Positions 25,221 to 34,166 of a DNA stretch of 64,000 nt are shown in pieces. Origin of the DNA: JBMNGN01 sp050949865 (GTDB taxonomy: Bacteria > Bacillota > Syntrophomonadia > Syntrophomonadales > Syntrophomonadaceae); assembly GCA_050949865.1 (NCBI GenBank), contig JBMNGN010000001.1:434001-498000 (forward strand). The letters run 5' to 3'. Under the pieces are notes generated by a model. The model saw only the letters and a list, made by a program, of their open reading frames with translations, searched no databases and was not told where the DNA came from. Positions within the stretch are counted from its first letter, which is position 1; each line of letters begins with the position of its first letter. Position numbers and translations under genes: made by a program.

Positions 25221-26546
25221 TTAATAATTTGTCGAAGTTTTAAAATTCATATTGCCGCCCGGTAGTTCAGCCAACATATTATCCATAAATACTCCATAAC
25301 CGCGCTGGGGATCATTTAAAAAAACATGGGTTATGGCCCCTACCAACCTGGAGTTTTGTACTATGGGACTACCGCTCATCCCTTGTATAATTCCTCCGGT
25401 TAATGTTAATAACCTGGGATCAGTCACCCTGATTATCATTCCTTTTCCGTTCTCCCTTTCCGGGTATACTTTCTCAATCTCAATGCTAAATGCTTCAATG
25501 GTATCTCCATTTACAACCGTGTACATCTCAGCCTGGCCTTCTTTTACCTGATGGGCATAACCCACCTCAATAGTATGGCTGTTAAAGGGACCCCTTACAT
25601 CACCTTCGGTCTGGCCAAAGATTCCATAATAAGTGTTCTTGGTAATACTGCCTTTTATCGGACCATTACTATTGAATATCCCGATCTTTTCTCCAGGTTT
25701 GCCTGGCCTGCCTGGTTTTACGCTTTGAATCGAGGCACTGACTACCTGGCCTTTTAATACATCTATACCCTGTTTAGTATCCCCATCTATAATAATATGA
25801 CCTAATGCGGCGAATACTTTGGATTGCGGTTCCCAAAAAGTCAATGTTCCAACCCCTACCACCCCGTCCCGCACAAACAGTCCAATTCTGTACCGGCCGG
25901 TTTCCCCGCAATATACTGCCTGTACCGGCAGGGAAATAGTTTGTCCCTTTCTTTTGATTTCCAGTACTATTTCCCTATCCTTATGTTCATCAATTATCAT
26001 AGCCAGATCATTTTCCGAGTTTACAGAGCGGCCATCAACCCTGAAAATCAAATCCCCTATTTCTACCCCGCTATCCCTGGCAGGATACCTCTTTTCTCCC
26101 CAGTTATCAATTACCGGGGCAAATCCCACTACCATAATCCCCCGGGACTGCAGCATGACTCCTATGGAATGACCGCCAACCACCACCCTGCGGTTGGGCA
26201 CTGATTCAATAGCCATGGATTTTAAGGGTATATATCCCCAAAGATTCAGTTTAACATCAACTTTTCCCGGTTTTATTGCTACTATTTCATAACCAGCATC
26301 ATTTTTAATAATGGAAACCGGTGGATCCTGAGGTGAGGCAAATACGCTGGTCGAAAGGCCTGTCACCTTCATATCCAGCTTACTTGCCAGCTGGCTGGGT
26401 AAATCGATAACAATATGGCTGGATTCACCCACAACCATTCGCTGATAATCCGGTAAGCTGAGCACGGATATAGCCTGGGGAGAAAAAGATATAGCCAGGA
26501 TAAATGAAGCTAAGATTAGTCCAAGCAGTGGGCGAAGTTTATTCAA
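25221..26546 (-). CDS. spoIVB: SpoIVB signalling serine peptidase
   Basis: A 441-residue S55 peptidase secreted from the forespore that triggers pro-SigK processing. It has an N-terminal membrane/signal segment (LLGLILASFILAISFSP), a PDZ domain (about residues 120-215, with GEKRYPARDSGVEIGDLI) and the protease domain. Catalytic His lies in ALGHIIIDGD near residue 250 and Ser in IQGMSGSPIVQN near residue 390. Length matches Bacillus SpoIVB. It sits between recN and spo0A as expected. Confidence 0.95.
   Translation of the reverse strand: MNKLRPLLGLILASFILAISFSPQAISVLSLPDYQRMVVGESSHIVIDLPSQLASKLDMKVTGLSTSVFASPQDPPVSIIKNDAGYEIVAIKPGKVDVKLNLWGYIPLKSMAIESVPNRRVVVGGHSIGVMLQSRGIMVVGFAPVIDNWGEKRYPARDSGVEIGDLIFRVDGRSVNSENDLAMIIDEHKDREIVLEIKRKGQTISLPVQAVYCGETGRYRIGLFVRDGVVGVGTLTFWEPQSKVFAALGHIIIDGDTKQGIDVLKGQVVSASIQSVKPGRPGKPGEKIGIFNSNGPIKGSITKNTYYGIFGQTEGDVRGPFNSHTIEVGYAHQVKEGQAEMYTVVNGDTIEAFSIEIEKVYPERENGKGMIIRVTDPRLLTLTGGIIQGMSGSPIVQNSRLVGAITHVFLNDPQRGYGVFMDNMLAELPGGNMNFKTSTNY
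25230..25236. promoter_or_regulatory. Perfect 0A-box heptamer
   Basis: TGTCGAA matches the Spo0A-binding heptamer exactly. It lies in the last codons of spoIVB, about 150 bp upstream of the predicted spo0A promoter. A heptamer can occur by chance, so its role rests on position. Confidence 0.35.
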
Positions 26547-26647
26547 AAAAAACTCACTCCTGAAGATTAATTAAGTTTAATTTTCCCCGCTCGGAGTTTA
26601 AACTATACTGATCTTCAAAAGTTGAGTTTTTCATAATTTTAAAATTA

Positions 26648-28327
26648 TTACTTGGATGCTCGGGCAAGCATTTCCCTGGCATGCTGCAAGGTAATTTCCG
26701 AATAGTCCTTGCCGCCCATCATTCTAGCTATCTCCTGTACCCGGTTATCATAATCAAGGGCCAATACCTTAACCACCGTCCTGCTGCCCTGAACCTCTTT
26801 TTGCACTAAATAATGGACATCGGCATAACTGCCTATTTGAGGGGCATGGGTTACCAAAATCACCTGGTGGTTATGGGAAAGCTCAGCCAATTTTTTGGCC
26901 ATGGCAGTCAATGCAGTTCCACCAACCCCAGTATCGATCTCATCCAGAATTAAGGTGGGTACCTGATAAACATCAGCTAATGCCTTCTTAATAGCCAATA
27001 CAAACCTTGATATCTCACCCCCTGATGCAGTCTGGGAAAGCGGCCGCAGCCCTTCCCCAGGATTAGGAGAAAAAAGAAAATCCACTTGCTCTAACCCATA
27101 AGGGCCTGGCTTATCCAGTTTGGATATCTTGACTGAAAAGGTGATGTGGGGCATCTCCATCTGGTTTAGTTCCGCATTCACCTTTTTTTCCAGTTCCCGG
27201 GCAGCCTCATATCTAATCCTGGTGAGCTGGGAAGCATAATTGAAGTATTCGGTTTTAAGTTTTGCAGCCTCTGCTTCCAGGGCTTCCATTTCAGTTCGCA
27301 TATTTTCCAGGGCTTCAAGTTGTTTTGAGGCATTATCCAGGTACATTAAAACCTCACTGAGGTCATTGCCATATTTCTTTTTTAATCTGCCCAATATATA
27401 AAGACGCTCTTCCAGATCATTTAAAACCCCGGGCTCAAAATCAAGCGATTCCTTGAAAGCAGCTAAAGTAGAGGCAACATCTTCTATTGTATAGCTAACC
27501 TCTTCTAGGGCATGAATAACTGAGTCAAACGCCTCATCACCTTTTAGCTTTTGAGCAATCGATAAGGCTTCCGATATTAAGTCATAAGCACTTTTACTAG
27601 TTATTCCGCTGTATAACAGGTTAAGCAGGGTCGCGGTACCTTCGGCCAATAATTGGGCATTCAAAACCCGATTCCTGGTTGATATAAGTTCCTCTTCTTC
27701 ACCTGGTTTTATATTAGCCTTCTTAATCTCCTCAATCTGGTATTTAAGCAAATCTATTTTATCCTCCCGGTCCTTTTCCTGATCCTGGATAATAGTTATC
27801 CGCTTCTGGATTCTCTCCAGCCGGTTATAAATATCGCTGATGCTTAACCGTAGTTGATGGGTATCTCCAAAGCCATCAATATATTTAAGATACATATCGG
27901 GCCGCAAAAGAGAAAGTTGATCATGCTGCAAATGCATATCTACCAAATAACCTGCTAGCATCCTGATAGTGGCCACCGGCGTATTTCTCCCGTTAATCCG
28001 GGCAACGCTTCTTCCCCCTGAGGAAAACTCCCGGGTGATAATTACTATATCTTCTTCATCGTCTATTAAGGAATTATCTTTTAAGAAAGCCTTGGCTTCA
28101 TTATTGTTTTCGATACTGAAAACAGCCTCAATGATGGTTTTTTTATCCAGGTCCCTAATAAAATCCGCCTTAATCCGGTCACCGGTTATGCATCCCAGGG
28201 CATCAATCAGGATTGATTTCCCCGCTCCGGTTTCTCCGGTTAAAACATTAAGGCCGGACTGAAAATCGATGCGCAATTCTTCAATTAATATAAAATTCCT
28301 GATATAGATTTCCCGCAGCATTGGCAT
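26648..28327 (-). CDS. recN: DNA repair protein RecN
   Basis: An SMC-like ATPase in double-strand break repair. The 559-residue protein has Walker A LTGETGAGKSILIDAL near residue 30, a long central coiled coil, the ABC signature TASGGEISRFVLAI near residue 435 and Walker B TLILDEIDTGVGG near residue 460. The initiator may be the third codon (MLREIYIRNF), which matches the family start. No good ribosome-binding site is visible for either, so coupling with argR upstream or leaderless initiation is possible. Confidence 0.96.
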   Translation of the reverse strand: MPMLREIYIRNFILIEELRIDFQSGLNVLTGETGAGKSILIDALGCITGDRIKADFIRDLDKKTIIEAVFSIENNNEAKAFLKDNSLIDDEEDIVIITREFSSGGRSVARINGRNTPVATIRMLAGYLVDMHLQHDQLSLLRPDMYLKYIDGFGDTHQLRLSISDIYNRLERIQKRITIIQDQEKDREDKIDLLKYQIEEIKKANIKPGEEEELISTRNRVLNAQLLAEGTATLLNLLYSGITSKSAYDLISEALSIAQKLKGDEAFDSVIHALEEVSYTIEDVASTLAAFKESLDFEPGVLNDLEERLYILGRLKKKYGNDLSEVLMYLDNASKQLEALENMRTEMEALEAEAAKLKTEYFNYASQLTRIRYEAARELEKKVNAELNQMEMPHITFSVKISKLDKPGPYGLEQVDFLFSPNPGEGLRPLSQTASGGEISRFVLAIKKALADVYQVPTLILDEIDTGVGGTALTAMAKKLAELSHNHQVILVTHAPQIGSYADVHYLVQKEVQGSRTVVKVLALDYDNRVQEIARMMGGKDYSEITLQHAREMLARASK

Positions 28328-28389
28328 GAGTCAGAAGACGGTTCTTTGACTCACTCCACCTCCATGGTCATTAATTCACAAGGATTCCA

Positions 28390-28842
28390 TTAAGATGAGA
28401 GCAGTTCAGTAAACTCATCAATAACTTTCTTGACTGCATTTTTCGGCTTTATGGCTACGAAGATAGTATCGTCACCAGCCACCGTTCCCAGGATTTCGTT
28501 CCGGTTAGTGGAATCGATTACTGAGGCCACCGATTGAGCAGCACCTGGGAGGGTCTTGACTACAATCAGGTTTTCGCTGGAATCTATACCGATGACCGAA
28601 TCCTGAAATATCCGCTTCAACCGTTCAGAGGCTCCGGAAATGTTCTGGTTTTCAGGATGAGCATATCGATAACCCCCGCTTTCAGGGATCTTTACCAACT
28701 GCAGTTCCTTAATATCCCGGGATACCGTAGCTTGGGTAACATTGAATCCATGGCTGCGCAGGGCTTGGCACAGTTCTTCCTGGGTTGTGATCCGCTGGTT
28801 GGAAATAATATTAATTATTTCGATTTGCCGCCTGGTTTTCAC
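28390..28842 (-). CDS. argR: Arginine repressor ArgR/AhrC
   Basis: A 150-residue hexameric regulator of arginine biosynthesis and catabolism. It has the N-terminal winged helix (QEELCQALRSHGFNVTQATV; SRDIKEL) and the C-terminal arginine-binding domain with GTVAGDDTIFVA. Length is that of the family. It overlaps the upstream methyltransferase gene by 4 bp. Its place before recN is conserved in Firmicutes. Confidence 0.95.
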   Translation of the reverse strand: MKTRRQIEIINIISNQRITTQEELCQALRSHGFNVTQATVSRDIKELQLVKIPESGGYRYAHPENQNISGASERLKRIFQDSVIGIDSSENLIVVKTLPGAAQSVASVIDSTNRNEILGTVAGDDTIFVAIKPKNAVKKVIDEFTELLSS

Positions 28843-29420
28843 TGGAATTCTCCTTTTTTATAGATAACCATTAACCGGGGAGGGTTATTGATCTGGTTAA
28901 TAAAACATACTTCACTTATTTCAAATTTAACCTGGGGTAAACAGGTCAGATGGTTTCTAATTATTTCAACTTCCTGTTTCCCTCCTGGATGGCCAGGATA
29001 AAGGACTATAGTTATTATTCCCCCCGTGGTCATAATTCGGTTTATAGCATCTAGAGCTTGTACAACCTTGATAGGATCAGTTTTGATACTATGATCCCCT
29101 CCCGGTAAGTAGCCTAGATTAAACATGCAGAAACGTGGTTTTCCTTCTACATATAAATCTATCTTACTATGACAATCATTTATGAACACTATTCTTTCTT
29201 CCAGGCTGTCCTGCCTTAGAAGTGCGCGAGACCTTTCAATCGCCTCGGGCTGGATATCAAAAGCATATACCTTGCCTTTCTGCCCTACCAATCGGGCAAG
29301 TAATAAAGTATCATGCCCGTTGCCACAAGTAGCATCAACGGCAATATCGCCGGGTTGAATAACCTCCTGGGCCAATCTTCTAGCTATAGTGACAGAATTG
29401 ACCAAAAAACCTTTATCCAT
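28839..29420 (-). CDS. mnmM: MnmM/YtqB-type tRNA methyltransferase
   Basis: A class I SAM-dependent methyltransferase of about 193 residues, orthologous in layout to Bacillus YtqB. YtqB (MnmM) methylates the nm5 group at tRNA U34 to give mnm5s2U. The SAM motif DATCGNGHDTLLLARL and the Asp of YAFDIQPEAIERS are seen, then FNLGYLPGGDHS. I prefer ATG 29418-29420 (MDKGFLVNSV) over the upstream TTG. It overlaps nadK by 8 bp. Confidence 0.87.
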   Translation of the reverse strand: MDKGFLVNSVTIARRLAQEVIQPGDIAVDATCGNGHDTLLLARLVGQKGKVYAFDIQPEAIERSRALLRQDSLEERIVFINDCHSKIDLYVEGKPRFCMFNLGYLPGGDHSIKTDPIKVVQALDAINRIMTTGGIITIVLYPGHPGGKQEVEIIRNHLTCLPQVKFEISEVCFINQINNPPRLMVIYKKGEFQ

Positions 29421-30243
29421 TGAAATAACTCTCAATCCGTCTTAACCTGGTTTCAAAAGTTTCAAAATAAGGCTTTTTCTTAAGATCAGCCAGTCTTAAT
29501 GTATAAGGGGATTTTTTAATCTCAATGGTAGAACCCTTATTCAGATCTATTTTAACCTGACCGTCAAAACACAGCATGCCATCATCCCTTGGGATCAGCC
29601 GCAGAATTCTTCCGGGGCCAACCACCAGCGGTCTCCTGCTTATATTATGGCAGGCAATGGGAGTAATAAACAGGGCTTCCAGCCCTGGATCACTTATCGG
29701 CCCGCCCGCAGATAACGAGTAAGCGGTGGAACCGGTAGGGGTAGCCACAATGAGTCCATCCCCCCGGTACGTACCCAGGCTGGAACCATTAACCTCCAGG
29801 CTTATGCTAATCATTCGCATTGAATCTGATTTTACGGCTACCTCATTTATGCAGGTCTCTTTAAATAACACCCGCTGGTTATATTCAAAAACAGTGGACT
29901 CGAGGAGCATTCTTTCTTCAATAAAATAATTTTGCTGAATCAGCCTTTCTATATATAGATCAATTTCTCCCGCTTCAATATTCGATAAAAAGCCTACTGT
30001 ACCCATATTGATACCCAGTAAGGGAATCCCCTGCATCCCATATTGCCGGGCAGCCCGAATAATCGTACCATCCCCGCCCAGTACTAAGATTAGATTAGGG
30101 GCACCAGTAAGCTTTTGGTTTTCCTCAACCACTTCCACCCCATAATGTTGAAGCTTCTTTAAAATGCTTTCTGCAACATGCCTAACATCATACTTCGCTT
30201 CATTCCTGATCAGTACTATTTTCAAGTTATTTTTTACCCCCAA
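29413..30243 (-). CDS. nadK: NAD kinase
   Basis: It phosphorylates NAD to NADP. The 276-residue protein has the nucleotide motif LVLGGDGTIIRAARQ near residue 52, the NE and DG substrate motifs (CINEVAVKSD; YRGDGLIVATPTGSTAYSLS) and normal length. Two TTG starts are possible: 30241-30243, overlapping tlyA, or six codons later (MKIVLIRNEAK), which resembles family starts and has GGGGG upstream. Part of the dxs-tlyA-nadK-argR-recN run. Confidence 0.95.
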   Translation of the reverse strand: MGVKNNLKIVLIRNEAKYDVRHVAESILKKLQHYGVEVVEENQKLTGAPNLILVLGGDGTIIRAARQYGMQGIPLLGINMGTVGFLSNIEAGEIDLYIERLIQQNYFIEERMLLESTVFEYNQRVLFKETCINEVAVKSDSMRMISISLEVNGSSLGTYRGDGLIVATPTGSTAYSLSAGGPISDPGLEALFITPIACHNISRRPLVVGPGRILRLIPRDDGMLCFDGQVKIDLNKGSTIEIKKSPYTLRLADLKKKPYFETFETRLRRIESYFNG

Positions 30244-31039
30244 GTTCCCTGTGGGCCATTTTAACCACGTTTAAAATTAAATCTTCCATATGGCGGGCAA
30301 ATGCAGCTGATTTGGCAAGAATGAGTAAAAACTCTATATTACCCTTAGGTCCGGTTATTGGTGAATAAGTAATGTCAGTACAATAAAGTCCTGCTTTCCT
30401 GGCCGATTCAATACAGCTACCCAATACCTCCCGGTGTACCGAAGGATCTCTAACTACCCCATTTTTACCGATCAAACCTCTTCCGGCCTCAAATTGCGGC
30501 TTAACCAGGCAGATTACTTTCCCATCCTCTTTTAGTAAACCTTCTGCTACAGGAAAAACCTTGGCGGTAGAAATAAATGAGACATCAATGGTTATGATGT
30601 CTACTCTTTCACCCAGATCGTTTAGTGACAGGTAACGGATATTGGTTCTTTCCAGGTTTACTACCCTTTTATCATTCCTAAGAGACCAGTCCAATTGGCC
30701 ATATCCAACATCCACTGCGTATACTTTACGGGCTCCATGTTTCAGGGCGCAGTCGGTAAACCCTCCAGTAGAAGCACCTATATCTAAGACAATTTTGTCC
30801 TGGAATTCCACAGCAAAAGCTTTTATTGCTTGTTCCAGCTTAAGCCCGCCCCTGCTTACGTATTTGGGGATACAGCTGGTAATGGTTATCTCCGCGTCAT
30901 CACTGACCTGGGTTCCGGGTTTAGTAATGGTTACCCCGTTTACTGTCACTTCCCCGGCCAATATCATTGCCCGGGCCTTTTCCCGTGAACCGGTCAGGCC
31001 TTTCTGGCTTATTAGAGTGTCCAGCCTAGTTTTGACCAA
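30227..31039 (-). CDS. tlyA: TlyA family rRNA methyltransferase
   Basis: A 270-residue protein with an N-terminal S4 RNA-binding domain (RLDTLISQKGLTGSREKARA) and an FtsJ-like SAM methyltransferase domain (VLDIGASTGGFTDCALKHGA). Actinobacterial TlyA makes 2'-O-methylcytidine in 16S and 23S rRNA; the Firmicute enzyme (YqxC) is likely similar. It overlaps dxs by 14 bp and nadK by 17 bp, showing tight coupling. Confidence 0.93.
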   Translation of the reverse strand: MVKTRLDTLISQKGLTGSREKARAMILAGEVTVNGVTITKPGTQVSDDAEITITSCIPKYVSRGGLKLEQAIKAFAVEFQDKIVLDIGASTGGFTDCALKHGARKVYAVDVGYGQLDWSLRNDKRVVNLERTNIRYLSLNDLGERVDIITIDVSFISTAKVFPVAEGLLKEDGKVICLVKPQFEAGRGLIGKNGVVRDPSVHREVLGSCIESARKAGLYCTDITYSPITGPKGNIEFLLILAKSAAFARHMEDLILNVVKMAHRELGGKK

Positions 31040-32948
31040 ATCTAATTAACCCCCATAAATTATCTTTCTTAAGCAGGTCCGGCCACCTGTTGATAATCCT
31101 TTCAGCCACAGACTCAGCATCCATATCCAAGTAATGGAACAATATATCCGCTTTGCCATGTTCAATAAATTCATCAGGTATACCTATGCGCAAGACCTCA
31201 TTATTAATGGCATTGTCTGCTAACAACTCTAATACTGCGCCCCCAAATCCGCCTTCCAGGCAATTATCTTCAATGGTAACCAGCCTTTTAAAACGTTGGC
31301 CGGCTGATACTATTGCATCCCTGTCCAATGGTTTAATGAAACGGGCATCAATGAGCTCTGCGGATACATCTTTTTCGGTTAAAAGAGCGGCTGCCTCCTT
31401 GGCTATCATCACCCCTCTGCCCACGGCAATAATTGCCAGATCCTTCCCCCTATTTATGGTCCGCGATTGGCCCAGGGGGATTATCTGCCGTTGGCCGGTT
31501 ATCCCCTTTCCTTCCCCGACACCTTTCGGATACCGTATAGCTATTGGTCTGTCCATAGCCAGAGCAGTTTCCATCATATCCAAAAACTGGTCTTCATCAG
31601 CTGGAGCCATAATGACGAGATTAGGAACAGCCCTCAGGAAGGCAAGATCGAAAACTCCGTGGTGGGTTGGGCCGTCTTCACCCACCAGGCCTGCTCGATC
31701 AATAGCAAATATGACCGGCAGGTTTTGTAAGGCAACATCATGAATAATTTGGTCATAGGCCCGCTGCAGAAAGGTAGAATAGATAGCAACTACTGGCTTA
31801 AGACCCTGTTTGGCCATCCCGGCTGCCATGGTCACCGCATGCTGCTCGCATATACCTACATCAAAAAACCGTTCAGGAAGGGTATGAGCAAATTCTTTCA
31901 AACCAGTGCCGTTAGTCATTGCGGCAGTAATGGCAACTATCCTTTCATCTTCCTGAGCCTTTTTTACCATGTATTCACCGAATATCTCGGTATAAGTTTT
32001 GAAGGCCTTCTTTCTCTGGTTTCCGGTGTTAACATCAAAGGGTCCTACGCCATGAAAAAGGTCGGGGTTTTTCCGGGCCGGCTCATATCCCCGTCCTTTT
32101 TCGGTAATAGTATGAATAAGGACCGGGCCTTTCATTTTCCTGGCATTGGCCAAAACCCGGATAAGCTGATCCAGATCATGGCCGTTAACTGGTCCGATGT
32201 AAGTAAACCCCAGTTCTTCAAATAACACTCCCGGGACCATTAAGTATTTTACGGTGTCCTTAAACTTACCTGCGGCTTTAGCAATGTTTTTCCCTATCCC
32301 GGGTATCTTGTTAAGGACCTGTTCTATTTCCTCTTTGGTTCTAGAATAGGAAGGATCCGTCCGCAGCCGGTTCAAATACTGGGACATGGCTCCCACATTT
32401 TTGGAAATGGACATTTCATTATCGTTCAAAACAACGATTAGGTCACGCCCTTCATGTCCGGCATGGTTAAGTGCTTCATAGGCCATACCGCCAGTAAGGG
32501 CGCCGTCTCCTATAACGGCAATAATGGAAAATTTCTGGCCGGAAATGTCCCGGGCCAGGGCCATGCCAAGGGCGGCAGAAATTGAAGTGCTGCTGTGGCC
32601 GGTATTAAAGGCGTCGTGAATTGATTCCCAGGACTTGGGAAACCCGCTGATTCCTCCAAATTGGCGCAAAGACATCATTTGGCCCCGTCGACCGGTAAGA
32701 ATCTTATGTACATAGCTTTGATGGCCTACATCCCATATTATTTTATCTTCCGGGGAATTGAATACATAATGTAAGGCTATTGTAAGTTCAACTACTCCAA
32801 GATTGGCAGCCAAATGCCCCCCGCACTCAGAAACGCTTTTAATCAAACTTTGCCGTATCTCAACCGCCAGGTCATTCATCTCCGTTAGGGTAAGCTTTTT
32901 TAAATCCTGCGGTGTATTGATTGATTCTAAAAAATTAATCATAATCAC
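31026..32948 (-). CDS. dxs: 1-deoxy-D-xylulose-5-phosphate synthase
   Basis: The first enzyme of the MEP isoprenoid pathway: pyruvate plus glyceraldehyde-3-phosphate to DXP, TPP-dependent. The 640-residue protein has the TPP/Mg motif IAVIGDGALTGGMAYEALNH near residue 148, the catalytic Glu region FFDVGICEQHAVTMAAGMA near residue 365 and the C-terminal transketolase domain. Length is normal. It overlaps oapA by 4 bp, which ties OLE RNA/OapA to the isoprenoid operon. Confidence 0.97.
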   Translation of the reverse strand: MIMINFLESINTPQDLKKLTLTEMNDLAVEIRQSLIKSVSECGGHLAANLGVVELTIALHYVFNSPEDKIIWDVGHQSYVHKILTGRRGQMMSLRQFGGISGFPKSWESIHDAFNTGHSSTSISAALGMALARDISGQKFSIIAVIGDGALTGGMAYEALNHAGHEGRDLIVVLNDNEMSISKNVGAMSQYLNRLRTDPSYSRTKEEIEQVLNKIPGIGKNIAKAAGKFKDTVKYLMVPGVLFEELGFTYIGPVNGHDLDQLIRVLANARKMKGPVLIHTITEKGRGYEPARKNPDLFHGVGPFDVNTGNQRKKAFKTYTEIFGEYMVKKAQEDERIVAITAAMTNGTGLKEFAHTLPERFFDVGICEQHAVTMAAGMAKQGLKPVVAIYSTFLQRAYDQIIHDVALQNLPVIFAIDRAGLVGEDGPTHHGVFDLAFLRAVPNLVIMAPADEDQFLDMMETALAMDRPIAIRYPKGVGEGKGITGQRQIIPLGQSRTINRGKDLAIIAVGRGVMIAKEAAALLTEKDVSAELIDARFIKPLDRDAIVSAGQRFKRLVTIEDNCLEGGFGGAVLELLADNAINNEVLRIGIPDEFIEHGKADILFHYLDMDAESVAERIINRWPDLLKKDNLWGLIRFGQN

Positions 32949-33517
32949 CTTCTGTTATTAAACAGCGATTTTCCACTAATTCTTTCAAAATATTCTAGCA
33001 CTTTCGCTACTGCAAATACTATATGATTGGCATTTTTAATAGCCATGGTTTTGCCAATGGCCTTGCCGCCCACAGTGATAGCTGCAATCATACTAGTCAT
33101 TACCGCCCCGCATAGCACGATGTCCACAAATTGTAATTCCCTGGCCAGGTTTAATACAATTCCGGCTCCTATGGCACCACTGAGGGTCCCGGCAATATCG
33201 CCTATTACATCGTTACAAAAGTTGGCCACCCTGTCGGCATTGCGGATCAAGTTTACAGCTTGCCGAGCTCCAAAGATCTTTTTAGCTGCCCGGGCATTAA
33301 AGGGTGAAACCTCTCCAGCCGTGGCTGCTGTACCTATTACATCAAAAAATATCCCCAAAAAAATGATTATTAATAATAAAATAATAGCCACTATCACATT
33401 ATTAACCGCCTCGACTAGGGCTTGGGAACCAAGGCTGACCGTCAGGGCAATAAAAAATGTAAAAAAGGCTACTATTAATCCGGATATTAAGTTGCTGCTT
33501 TTAATATAGCCGCGCAA
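32945..33517 (-). CDS. oapA: OLE-associated membrane protein OapA
   Basis: A 190-residue polytopic membrane protein with four main hydrophobic segments (near residues 10-35, 38-60, 105-125 and 132-150). Several basic residues lie in the loops and C-terminus (ERISGKSLFNNRR). In Bacillus halodurans the protein encoded next to OLE RNA binds that RNA and brings it to the membrane. Size, membrane topology, place between OLE-like DNA and dxs, and operon context match. It starts at TTG 33515-33517 with GGAGG 12 bases upstream. The assignment leans on context. Confidence 0.78.
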   Translation of the reverse strand: MRGYIKSSNLISGLIVAFFTFFIALTVSLGSQALVEAVNNVIVAIILLLIIIFLGIFFDVIGTAATAGEVSPFNARAAKKIFGARQAVNLIRNADRVANFCNDVIGDIAGTLSGAIGAGIVLNLARELQFVDIVLCGAVMTSMIAAITVGGKAIGKTMAIKNANHIVFAVAKVLEYFERISGKSLFNNRR

Positions 33518-33534
33518 TTATTGCTATATCCTCC

Positions 33535-34126
33535 AGGAAAAAGTACAGGCAAAAGGTTGCTCACCGAGTAAACGCTGCGACATAGGTCCAGCAGGTTTTC
33601 CCAGCAGGTCTCCCATTTGTTGCCAGATGGGCGGTTTCCCTTTATGCCTGCTTCATACCGTTACCGGGTTATGAGGCTGGATTGCCACTAAGTACGCACT
33701 TTAATCCTCGATGAACTGTGCCACAACACTCAGTCTAGGAGTTTTCCTCAACAACCCACACCAGATTCTAGCCTCTTTTGCAGTGTACGGTTTCAAAACA
33801 GGCAACAATATCCTGGCCGGGATATTATTACCTACTAGCGTTTATTCGCCGCCACCACTCAAGGCAGGCTACACTGCACCCAGCTTTCACCAGTATGCAG
33901 GTTTTCTTACCATCGTGTGATGGTAAGCCTCCGCGAATATGAGGGTCATGCCTGCATGCCATTGCAGATTGCCCCCATATCCTTAACTCCCAGCAAGGAC
34001 CCCTGACTGGGCGTCAAAAGCCAATACCAGAAGCTTCATCGATGTGCCCTCAACGGATTTTTAGGCCCGTTTTTGAACCTGATAGGGTTGACTAGAATAC
34101 TGTAACCTTTTGCCATTCCCTTTCAC
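33535..34126 (-). ncRNA. ole: OLE RNA (ornate large extremophilic RNA)
   Basis: About 590 bp between ispA and oapA without a plausible ORF, rich in short palindromes and purine-rich GNRA-like loops. One perfect hairpin, CTTACCATC/GATGGTAAG with a four-base loop, lies at 33906-33927. An extended -10 promoter sits just upstream. OLE RNAs are about 600 nt, occur in anaerobic or extremophilic Firmicutes, and lie directly upstream of oapA within the xseA-xseB-ispA-dxs neighbourhood, exactly as here. The RNA with OapA forms a membrane ribonucleoprotein linked to stress (alcohol, cold, magnesium). Ends are estimates: the 5' end from the promoter, the 3' end before the oapA ribosome-binding site. Confidence 0.8.
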
Positions 34127-34132
34127 TATGTT

Positions 34133-34161
34133 ATTATATCATTTCACCCATAATTTTTCCA
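34133..34161 (-). promoter_or_regulatory. Promoter of OLE RNA-oapA
   Basis: On the minus strand TGATATAAT is an extended -10 (TGnTATAAT; TATAAT at 34133-34138), with TGGAAA (34156-34161) 17 bp upstream as a weak -35. It lies right after the ispA stop, so OLE RNA can be made independently of the operon. Transcription would start near 34126. Confidence 0.65.
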
Positions 34162-34166
34162 GTTGG

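Noticed and set aside
31153..32225. Plus-strand ORFs of 161-196 codons
   Set aside because: Antisense of dxs with no homology or start signals.
33535..34126. Possible tmRNA, RNase P RNA or degraded coding sequence between ispA and oapA
   Set aside because: No tRNA-like ends, tag reading frame or RNase P core motif is seen, and no frame resembles a protein. OLE RNA fits both position and length.
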